Source: Edaphobacter modestus (GTDB lineage Bacteria; Acidobacteriota; Terriglobia; Terriglobales; Acidobacteriaceae). From it: DNA of 64,000 nt. Shown piece after piece: positions 53,585 through 60,762 of the stretch. The notes below the pieces were generated by a model. It worked only from the letters and a program-made list of their open reading frames with translations, was not told where the DNA came from and searched no databases. The DNA lies in NCBI RefSeq assembly GCF_004217555.1, contig NZ_SHKW01000001.1, forward strand, positions 1,364,001-1,428,000, read 5' to 3'. Every line of letters starts with the position of its first letter. The stretch's first letter is position 1. The position numbers and the translations under genes were made by a program.

Positions 53585-53860
53585 ATGATCCAAACGATTT
53601 TCTTACGCGCTCGCCTGAGGAGTCGGTTACGTGCGATACCGCGAGCGGAAATTCACTCTCGCTGGGTCCAGACCGCCGACGAGCGCTGTCCTATTGCCTG
53701 CACCTGGTTCGCCCTTGCGGAGAACCTCGACGAGCAGGACGATGACCCTGGATCAGCATGGCCTGCCCTTCTTCGTCTTTCGCGGAGGGCAGGCGAACTC
53801 TTGATCCTCTGCCTTCTCCCGCGACCTCGATACCATGCCTGTAGATACCTGGAAGCCTGA
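53585..53860 (+). CDS. Small protein of unknown function, coupled to porin
   Basis: A 91-residue Arg-rich soluble protein with three Cys (about residues 35, 39 and 85: DERCPIACTWF, YHACRY) that could bind metal. A GGAG site nine bases upstream supports ATG 53585. Its TGA overlaps the next ATG (TGATG). No family known. First gene of a transcript that begins at the CsoR-like operator. Confidence 0.6.
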   Translation: MIQTIFLRARLRSRLRAIPRAEIHSRWVQTADERCPIACTWFALAENLDEQDDDPGSAWPALLRLSRRAGELLILCLLPRPRYHACRYLEA

Positions 53861-55287
53861 TGCGATCTCTCACCCTCTTTCTGGTTGTTGCCCTCACTCC
53901 ATTCGCCGTCGCTCAGACGAATCAGTTCCTGCCGGCGCAGCCGGACAGCTCTACCTCACTCCCTGACGCACCCTCCGCCGATGCGCCCACCACGATCTTT
54001 CCGCACCCCGAGCGCCTGCCCTACCTCATCGCAGGGCAGGCCAACATCGTCTTCCAGGCTCACGGTCCTTTTCACTCGCCATACGATGGGCCCAACAGCC
54101 TTCAGGACCGGGGCGAATACAAGACATCTCTCGTCGGAACGCTCTTCCTCGGTCTTCAGCTCCATCGCAATCCGCGCTATGCCACAGACGTCATCGCCGA
54201 CTTCGAGTCCGCCGGCGGCCGAGGGATCAGCCAGGCACTCGGTCTTGCCGGCTTCACCAACCTCGACGTCGTCCGGAACCCCAACCTCGGTTCGAAGCCT
54301 TATCTTGCTCGTATCCAGATTCACCAGGTCATCGGGCTCCCCGGCAATCTCGTCGAAACCGACCGCACACCCTACTCCCTCTCCACCCAACTGCCCGAGC
54401 GACGCTTCGAGCTTCATGTCGGCAAGATGAGCCTTCCCGACTATTTCGACGTCAACTCCATCGGATCCGACAGCCACCTCCAGTTTCTCAACTGGACCGT
54501 TGACAACAACGGAGCCTGGGACTACGCCGCCGACACTCGCGGCTATACTTATGGAGCTGTTCTCGAGTATCGCGACCGGTCCTGGTCAGCGCGGTATGCC
54601 CTCGCAGCCATGCCCACCGTCGCCAACGGCATCGATCTCGACTGGGCCTTCAGCCGTGCCAGTGGGCAGAACTTCGAGTTCGAGCTGCGCAGGTCACTAC
54701 TCGGCCATCTGGCTGCCCCCGAACGCAAGGGCACCCTACGCGTTCTCAGCTTCGTCAACCATGCCCACATGGGCTTGTACCGCGACGCAGTCAACGCCTT
54801 TCTCTCCGGTCAGGATCCGAAGCCCAATATCGCCGAGCATGCAAAGTTCGGCTCGGTCAAATATGGGTTCGCCATTAACGCTGAGCAGGAGATCACCTCC
54901 AACCTGCGCACCTTCCTCCGCGTAGGCTGGAACGAGGGACAGCATGAGTCTTTCGCCTACACCGAGGTCGACCAGACCGTCGCATTCGGTGGTGATTACT
55001 CCGGTCGCGCCTTCTCCCGGCCAAACGACAAGATCGGCCTCGCCTTCGTCTCAAACGCCATCAAGCGCGACCATCAGAACTATCTCCACTACGGTGGACT
55101 GGGCTTCCTCCTCGGCGATGGCAACCTGAACTACGCCCGCGAAGACATCCTCGAGAGCTACTACAACCTGCACGCCTGGCGCGGCGTCTTTTACGCTCTC
55201 AACCTGCAGTTCATCGATCATCCCGGCTACAATAAGGACCGCGGCCCTGTTCTTGTCGAGGCGGTTCGCATGCACGTCGACTTCTGA
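53860..55287 (+). CDS. Carbohydrate-selective porin OprB-like outer membrane protein
   Basis: A 475-residue protein with signal peptide (1-18, FAVAQ) and an OprB-type barrel. Typical blocks: 'DRGEYKTSLVGTLFLGLQL', 'DVIADFESAGGRGISQALGLAGFTN' (core FESAGGRGISQALG), 'ARIQIHQVIGL', and aromatic-ended C-terminus 'EAVRMHVDF' (Phe end is the barrel signal). Cargo could be sugars, but neighbourhood is metal homeostasis, so a metal-chelate or ion channel is possible. Confidence 0.8.
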   Translation: MRSLTLFLVVALTPFAVAQTNQFLPAQPDSSTSLPDAPSADAPTTIFPHPERLPYLIAGQANIVFQAHGPFHSPYDGPNSLQDRGEYKTSLVGTLFLGLQLHRNPRYATDVIADFESAGGRGISQALGLAGFTNLDVVRNPNLGSKPYLARIQIHQVIGLPGNLVETDRTPYSLSTQLPERRFELHVGKMSLPDYFDVNSIGSDSHLQFLNWTVDNNGAWDYAADTRGYTYGAVLEYRDRSWSARYALAAMPTVANGIDLDWAFSRASGQNFEFELRRSLLGHLAAPERKGTLRVLSFVNHAHMGLYRDAVNAFLSGQDPKPNIAEHAKFGSVKYGFAINAEQEITSNLRTFLRVGWNEGQHESFAYTEVDQTVAFGGDYSGRAFSRPNDKIGLAFVSNAIKRDHQNYLHYGGLGFLLGDGNLNYAREDILESYYNLHAWRGVFYALNLQFIDHPGYNKDRGPVLVEAVRMHVDF

Positions 55288-55308
55288 CAATCGCCGTATA
55301 CTTCGTCT

Positions 55309-56256
55309 GTGACCTCCCGCATCCCGTACGAAGCAGCTGGTTTCCTCCTCGGCCTCCTCTTCGGTAGTTTTCTGAACGTCTGCATCTCACGTCTGCCGCG
55401 GCGAGGCTCTGTCGTCCAGCCCGCCTCACACTGTCCGCGGTGCAAGGCCTCCATCCATTGGTACGACAACATTCCCATACTGAGCTGGCTTGTTTTGCGA
55501 GGCCGTTGCCGCGACTGCGGCCAGCCCATTCCCTGGCGTTATCCTCTGGTCGAGTTGGCCACGGCCTTCTGGTTCGCAATACAGGCGGCACGACTGCACA
55601 CCGTGCTGTCCTTCTATTTTCACGACCCCACCCACAGCGCGCCGTCTTCGTATGCGCCCTTCGCCATCATCGCCAACCTCTCAGTCACGATCCTCGGTTT
55701 TCTTCTCATCGGCCTGATGGTCATGGATTGGCAATCCGGTCTGCTTCCCAACTCCTTTACCATCACCGGAATCTTCATCGGCCTTACTCTGATCTGTGCG
55801 CAGGCGATCTTCCTGGGGCCTGCCGAGGGCCAGGTGGTTCTGCCCCCGCATAGCATCCAGCTCACCAGCGTAGGCGCTGCCACCGAAACCGGAAACGTCT
55901 TCCTCACGGGTCCCGAAGCCCTCGTCGGAGGCCGCATCTTCGCCGTTCTGGGAGCCGGGCTGCTTATTCTCATCATCCGCTGGCTTTATCGTGCGCTGCG
56001 CCATCGAGAGGGTATGGGCCTCGGCGACGCCAAGATGCTGGCCATGATCGCAGCACTGCTCGGCTTCTGGCCCGCCATGGTGTCCTTCTTCTTCGGAGCT
56101 CTCGCCGCCAGTGTCTATGGAATTTATTTAGTCGCCCGAGGTCGTGCCAACGCCTCCTCAAGAATTCCATTCGGCAGCTTTCTGGCCGCTGGAGGTCTCC
56201 TCGCCGCCGAGGTCGGCGACCGTATTATCGACGCCTACTCGCAGTTGCTTCGCTGA
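55309..56256 (+). CDS. pilD: Prepilin peptidase (type IV leader peptidase, A24)
   Basis: A 315-residue, eight-segment enzyme. GTG start. Cytoplasmic zinc-type Cys pairs (CPRC and CRDC) in 'SHCPRCKASIHWYDNIP' and 'GRCRDCGQPI'. Catalytic Asp pair in 'MDWQSGLLPN' and 'GLGDAKML' (GxGD). It cleaves and N-methylates type IV pilin/T2SS pseudopilin leaders. No pil gene adjacent. A polar insert near residues 165-205 is longer than usual. Confidence 0.92.
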   Translation: MTSRIPYEAAGFLLGLLFGSFLNVCISRLPRRGSVVQPASHCPRCKASIHWYDNIPILSWLVLRGRCRDCGQPIPWRYPLVELATAFWFAIQAARLHTVLSFYFHDPTHSAPSSYAPFAIIANLSVTILGFLLIGLMVMDWQSGLLPNSFTITGIFIGLTLICAQAIFLGPAEGQVVLPPHSIQLTSVGAATETGNVFLTGPEALVGGRIFAVLGAGLLILIIRWLYRALRHREGMGLGDAKMLAMIAALLGFWPAMVSFFFGALAASVYGIYLVARGRANASSRIPFGSFLAAGGLLAAEVGDRIIDAYSQLLR

Positions 56257-56322
56257 TAGCGCGATAGCCGCACAAACGGCTCTCTCGCTTGACACTGGAC
56301 AGCCACAAACTTAGAGTCGAAG

Positions 56323-56736
56323 ATGGCCATGCACAATTATCCTTACATCTGGAACTATCTTCCGCTTGTCCTGCAAATCCTGGTAGCTCTTGGCCTTGCA
56401 TGCGGTATGGTAGGAGTCTCGTTCCTGGTCGGAAAACATAAGAATTCGCGGACCAAGCTTGGGCCGTACGAATGCGGAATGGATCCGGTGGGCGATGCCC
56501 GCGGACGTTTCTCGGTCCGCTTCTATATGGTGGCGATGCTCTTCATCCTGTTCGATGTCGAGGCGGTCTTCATGCTTCCCTGGGCCGTCATCTTCCGCCG
56601 CCTGCCCCAGATTACCGGTTCGAAGATGTTTGGCTTCTATGAGATGCTCGTCTATCTCGGCTTTGTCGCCGTCGGCCTCTTCTATGTCTGGAAGAAGGGC
56701 ATCCTCGACTGGTCCGCAGACAAGGGAGATCTCTAA
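56323..56736 (+). CDS. nuoA: NADH-quinone oxidoreductase subunit A
   Basis: A 137-residue, three-segment membrane subunit of complex I with 'KLGPYECGMDPVGDARGRFSVRFYMVAMLFILFDVEAVFMLPWAV' (core PYECGMDP, RFYMVAMLFILFDVEA). Cys in YECG is the loop Cys. Membrane arm subunit near quinone. First gene of the nuo operon. Note nuoB does not follow. Confidence 0.95.
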   Translation: MAMHNYPYIWNYLPLVLQILVALGLACGMVGVSFLVGKHKNSRTKLGPYECGMDPVGDARGRFSVRFYMVAMLFILFDVEAVFMLPWAVIFRRLPQITGSKMFGFYEMLVYLGFVAVGLFYVWKKGILDWSADKGDL

Positions 56737-57218
56737 TGGAACCGGCAATCCTTGGTACCCAGGCCGTCTTCGAGGCCCTTCCCGGCGAGCCCGCCGTCAA
56801 GGCGCTCTCGGAGCTGGCAACTGACGCAAAATACGACCGCTCGGAGCTGACCATCACCGTCGCCCGAGAAAGCATCGTCGCCGCTTGCGAGGCCGTCCGG
56901 TTGGCTGGCTACAACTTCTTTGAAGATGTGACCGCAGTCGACTGGTATCCCTCCGAGCCTCGCTTTCAGATCAGCTACAGCATCCTCTCACACATGTTGA
57001 AGCGCCGCCTTCGCCTCGTGGTCCGTCTTGCAGGGGACGATGCCTCCCTCGACAGCATCACCGGCGTCTGGCCCGCAGCCAACTTTTACGAGCGAGAGAT
57101 CTTTGATCTGTTCGGTGTCCATTTTGGAGGTCACCCCAATCTCCGCCGCATCATGATGCCCGAGGACTGGCAGGGTCATCCCTTGCGCAAGGACTATCCC
57201 GTGGAGGGCTACCGCTAA
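56736..57218 (+). CDS. nuoC: NADH-quinone oxidoreductase subunit C
   Basis: A 160-residue 30-kDa-subunit protein with 'DVTAVDWYP', 'VWPAANFYEREIFDLFGVHFGGHPNLRRIMMPEDW' (core FYEREIFDLFGV) and 'HPLRKDYPVEGY'. Peripheral arm subunit. Start overlaps nuoA end (TAATG). Separate nuoC and nuoD, not fused. Confidence 0.95.
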   Translation: MEPAILGTQAVFEALPGEPAVKALSELATDAKYDRSELTITVARESIVAACEAVRLAGYNFFEDVTAVDWYPSEPRFQISYSILSHMLKRRLRLVVRLAGDDASLDSITGVWPAANFYEREIFDLFGVHFGGHPNLRRIMMPEDWQGHPLRKDYPVEGYR

Positions 57219-58477
57219 TGTCACCTCTCGCCGCTCCCGACCAGATCAATCCCGGTATCGAAGACGTCATCGCCGACGCCGAGCTTCACAAGCACGGCAA
57301 CGACCCCATCGCCGACCAGACTATGGTCATCAACATGGGACCGCAGCACCCTTCGACACACGGCGTACTGCGCCTGGTGCTCGAGATCGACGGCGAAACG
57401 GTCGTCTCGCTCGCTCCCGACATCGGCTACCTGCACACCGGCATCGAGAAGACCTGCGAGGCCAAGTTCTATCAGCAGGTCGTTCCTCTCACCGATCGCA
57501 TTGACTATCTGTCGCCGATGACCAACAACACGGCGTACGCCCTCGCCGTCGAAAAGTTGTTGGATCTCGAGATTCCGCCCAAGGCGCAATGGCTGCGCGT
57601 GCTGTTCAACGAGCTGATGCGGCTGAACTCGCACCTCGTCTGGCTGGGCACCCACGCCATGGACATCGGCGCGCTCACCGTCTTCCTGTACTGCTTCCGC
57701 GAGCGCGAGCAGTTGATGCGCATCTTCGAGGCTGTCAGCGGCCAGCGGATGATGACCAGCTACATCCGCATCGGCGGGGTGAGTCTTGAGCCGCCGCTTG
57801 GTCTCTTCGACTCCATCCGTGCCTTCCTTCTCGACTTCCCGTCGAAGATCCACGAGTACGAGACCCTGCTTACCGGCAATCCCATCTGGATCAACCGCCT
57901 CAAGGGCGTCGGTTACATCTCTCCCGAGGATGCGATTGCACTCGGAGTCACCGGACCCGTGCTGCGCGCGGCCGGTATCGACTTCGATCTGCGTCGAGAC
58001 ATGCCGTACTCCAGCTACGAGAAGTTCCAGTTCAACGTACCTGTTTCGACCGAAAGTGACGTGTGGGCTCGCTACATCCTGCGCATGGAGGAGATGCGCG
58101 AGTCCGTCAAGATCTGCCTGCAGGCGCTGGACGGCATGCCCGAGGGCCGCATCGTCGCCGACGCGCCAAAGATCATCCTGCCCAACCGTGAGCAGATGAA
58201 GACCCAGATGGAATCCTTAATCCATCACTTCAAGATCGTCACCGAAGGTTTTGCCGTTCCCGCAGGCGAGGCCACCAGCTCCGTCGAAGCCGCCCACGGC
58301 ATGATGAACTACTACGTCGTCTCCGACGGCACGGCCAAGCCCTACCGCGTGCACATGCGCAACGCCGATTATGCGAACCTCCAGGCCCTCGAGACCATGT
58401 GCAAGGGCCGGCTGCTCGCCGATGTAGTCGCCGTCATCGGGTCCATCGACATCGTGCTGGGAGCCATCGACCGCTAA
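57218..58477 (+). CDS. nuoD: NADH-quinone oxidoreductase subunit D
   Basis: A 419-residue 49-kDa subunit with 'NMGPQHPSTHGVLRLVLEIDGE' (core GPQHPSTHGVLR), 'YLHTGIEKTCE' and the C-terminal 'ADVVAVIGSIDIVLGAIDR'. The quinone-site His and Tyr lie in the first block and nearby. ATG overlaps nuoC TAA. It is followed in the same frame by the hidden gene. Confidence 0.95.
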   Translation: MSPLAAPDQINPGIEDVIADAELHKHGNDPIADQTMVINMGPQHPSTHGVLRLVLEIDGETVVSLAPDIGYLHTGIEKTCEAKFYQQVVPLTDRIDYLSPMTNNTAYALAVEKLLDLEIPPKAQWLRVLFNELMRLNSHLVWLGTHAMDIGALTVFLYCFREREQLMRIFEAVSGQRMMTSYIRIGGVSLEPPLGLFDSIRAFLLDFPSKIHEYETLLTGNPIWINRLKGVGYISPEDAIALGVTGPVLRAAGIDFDLRRDMPYSSYEKFQFNVPVSTESDVWARYILRMEEMRESVKICLQALDGMPEGRIVADAPKIILPNREQMKTQMESLIHHFKIVTEGFAVPAGEATSSVEAAHGMMNYYVVSDGTAKPYRVHMRNADYANLQALETMCKGRLLADVVAVIGSIDIVLGAIDR

Positions 58478-58843
58478 TGTCATCGCCCGAAGAATCTCCG
58501 TATTTCGCTTGGAACAACGGCCAATCTGGAGGAAGTCACCATCAAAGACCGACTCCACACTGAACTTTGGACCTCCTGGGCGTCTCTGCTTCGCTCTTAC
58601 GCCGCCGCCCACGGACTCAACAGCCGGCATCACGCAGTCGTAGAGGTCGGCGCAGACGAGATCACGCTTCGCGTTGCCAGCCGCTGGCTTCGCTTCACGC
58701 ATGACCTCGTCGAAGACAGTGAAGGAAACCGCTCTTCTTTTTCACTCGAAGAGGATGGAACGGTTAAACTGAATGGAACCACCGAAGAGATGGACCTTGC
58801 CGCCGAACAACTGGCGCGGGAGATGATGCACAGTGAGCCCTAG
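58477..58843 (+). CDS. Hidden unknown gene between nuoD and nuoE; frameshifted or non-AUG start
   Basis: An ATG at 58477 (overlapping the nuoD stop) opens a short frame MSSPEESPYFAW... that stops after 28 codons. In the +1 frame the sequence continues as a convincing soluble protein: TTANLEEVTIKDRLHTELW, later 'LLRSYAAAHGLNSRHHAVVEVGADEITLRVASRWLRF' (core AVVEVGADEITLRVASRW), ending AREMMHSEP at TAG 58841. In that frame there is no ATG, GTG or TTG until late. GGAGGA (58528-58533) sits eight bases before an in-frame ATC at 58541; a CTG at 58526 is another option. A one-base shift near 58510-58515 would join both frames to about 120 residues. Unknown function; complex I accessory by position. 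Confidence 0.55.
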
Positions 58844-58850
58844 TTTTGGT

Positions 58851-58893
58851 TGTCATTCCGACCGGAGCGTAGCGAAGTGGAGGAATCTGCTTC
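58851..58893. repeat. Dispersed hairpin repeat within the nuo operon
   Basis: Sequence starting TGTCATTCCGACCGGAGCG and ending GGAGGAATCTGCTTCA; ATTCC pairs with GGAAT, with CC/GG and AGCG inner pairs. Such units are common between genes in acidobacterial genomes. Here it lies within an operon, between the hidden gene and nuoE. Only one copy is in this window. Confidence 0.55.
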
Positions 58894-58918
58894 ACCTTAC
58901 CGCCCAGGAAGCCACGCG

Positions 58919-59428
58919 ATGAGCACGATTACAAATTCGATCTTTACCCCCGAGACGGCCGCGCGTTTTGACCATCTTGTGACCCTCTATCCGGTCAAGC
59001 GCTCCGCCCTCGTCCCCATGCTGCTCTACGCGCAGGACGAGGTCGGCTACGTCTCCGACGCCGTCGTCACCGAGATCGCCCAGCGCCTCGACCTTCTGGA
59101 GTTGGACGTGCGCAACGTGCTTTCGTACTACTCCATGCTCCGCACCAAACCGGCGGGCAAGTACAACGTACAGGTCTGCACCAATATCTCCTGCATGTTG
59201 CGCGGCGGCTACGAGATCCTCGACCACTGCAAGCACAAGCTCGGCATCGGCCACAAAGAGGTCACCGCCGACAAGCTCTTCTCACTGGAAGAGGTCGAGT
59301 GTATCGGGGCCTGTTGCTGGGCCCCGGCCATGCAGGTCAACTACGACTTCCACGACAATCTCACCACCGTAAAAGTCGACGAGATCCTGGCCACCTACCG
59401 CGCCGGCCAGGGAAAGGACGTGAAGTAA
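58919..59428 (+). CDS. nuoE: NADH-quinone oxidoreductase subunit E
   Basis: A 169-residue 24-kDa subunit. Binuclear [2Fe-2S] cluster N1a ligands are in 'CTNISCMLRGG' (two Cys) and 'VECIGACCWAP' (two or more Cys). ATG 58919 is chosen over 58850, which would run through the repeat. N-terminal helices 'FDHLVTLYPVKRSALVPMLLYAQDE' (core RSALVPMLLYAQDE). Confidence 0.93.
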   Translation: MSTITNSIFTPETAARFDHLVTLYPVKRSALVPMLLYAQDEVGYVSDAVVTEIAQRLDLLELDVRNVLSYYSMLRTKPAGKYNVQVCTNISCMLRGGYEILDHCKHKLGIGHKEVTADKLFSLEEVECIGACCWAPAMQVNYDFHDNLTTVKVDEILATYRAGQGKDVK

Positions 59429-59430
59429 CG

Positions 59431-60759
59431 ATGCCTACCCTCGTCTCTCACCCCGATGAAGTCAAAGTGATCTCCCGCCGCTTCGGCCAGGGCGCGGCCG
59501 AGATCGACAAGTACCTCGAGCTCGACGGCTACAAGGCCGTGCAGAAGGCCATCGCCCAGGGCCCAGACAAGATGGCGGCCTGGATCATCGACACCATGAA
59601 GGCCTCAGGCCTTCGCGGTCGCGGCGGAGCCGGCTTCCCCACTGGCATGAAGTGGTCCTTCGTCCCCAAGCAGTCCGAGAAGCCCAAGTACGTCCTCGTC
59701 AACGGCGACGAGTCCGAGCCAGGCACCTGCAAAGATCACGTCATCTTCCTGCACGATCCCCACGCCGTCATCGAAGGCACCATGATCGCGGGCCTCGCCA
59801 TCGGCTCGAAGATGGGCTTCATCTACCTTCGCGGCGAGTATCGCTACCTGCTCAAGATCATGGAGAAGGCCGTCGCCGACGCCTATGCCAAGGGCTTCCT
59901 CGGCAAGAACATCTTCGGCTCAGGCCTGGACTTCGACATCGTCACCCAGTCCGGCGCTGGAGCCTATGAGGTCGGCGAAGAGTCCGCCCTGATGGAGTCG
60001 CTCGAGGGCAAACGCGGCGTTCCCCGCATCAAGCCGCCCTTCCCCGCCGTCGTCGGCCTCTACGGTGGACCCACGGTCATCAACAACGCCGAAACCATCG
60101 CCTCCGCCCCGCACATTCTCCTGATGGGTGGTGAGGAGTACGCAAAAATCGGCTCCGAACGCAACGGCGGAACCCGCCTCTTCGGAATCAGCGGCCACGT
60201 CGAGCGCCCCGGTGTCTACGAGCTCCCCATGGGCTACAACCTCAAGAAGGCGATCTACGACGTAGCTGGCGGCGTCAAGGACGGCAAAAAGCTCAAGGCG
60301 GTCGTCCCCGGCGGCTCCTCCTGCCCGGTGCTCCTTCCCGAAGAGATCGACGTAGGCCTCGACTTCGACCAGATGGGCAAGGCCGGAACCATGCTCGGCT
60401 CGGGCGGCATCGTCGTGCTCGACGAGACCGTCTCGATCGTTGAGTTCGCACTGCGCACCATCGCCTTCTACCAGCATGAATCCTGCGGCTGGTGCATCCC
60501 CTGTCGCGAGGGCACGGACTGGATCAAGAAGACCCTCACCCGCGTCTACAATGGCGGCGGTTCGAAGAAGGACGTCGCCAACGTCCAGTACCTCGCCGAG
60601 AACATGATGGGACGCACCTTCTGCCCGCTCGGCGACGCAGCCGCGATGCCGACGCTCGGCTTCGTCAAGAAGTTCCGCAAGGAGTTCGAGGACTACATCG
60701 AGGGCCACAAGGCCGGAACCCCGATCATCACGGTCGAACAGCTCGTGGGAGCACATTAA
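59431..60759 (+). CDS. nuoF: NADH-quinone oxidoreductase subunit F
   Basis: A 442-residue NADH-binding subunit. FMN site 'GLRGRGGAGFPTGMKW', NADH site 'NGDESEPGTCKD', 'SGHVERPGVYELPMG', and [4Fe-4S] N3 Cys in 'ESCGWCIPCREG' plus FCPLGD. ATG 59431 follows TAA of nuoE by two bases. Operon order E-F-G normal. Confidence 0.96.
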   Translation: MPTLVSHPDEVKVISRRFGQGAAEIDKYLELDGYKAVQKAIAQGPDKMAAWIIDTMKASGLRGRGGAGFPTGMKWSFVPKQSEKPKYVLVNGDESEPGTCKDHVIFLHDPHAVIEGTMIAGLAIGSKMGFIYLRGEYRYLLKIMEKAVADAYAKGFLGKNIFGSGLDFDIVTQSGAGAYEVGEESALMESLEGKRGVPRIKPPFPAVVGLYGGPTVINNAETIASAPHILLMGGEEYAKIGSERNGGTRLFGISGHVERPGVYELPMGYNLKKAIYDVAGGVKDGKKLKAVVPGGSSCPVLLPEEIDVGLDFDQMGKAGTMLGSGGIVVLDETVSIVEFALRTIAFYQHESCGWCIPCREGTDWIKKTLTRVYNGGGSKKDVANVQYLAENMMGRTFCPLGDAAAMPTLGFVKKFRKEFEDYIEGHKAGTPIITVEQLVGAH

Positions 60760-60762
60760 GCC

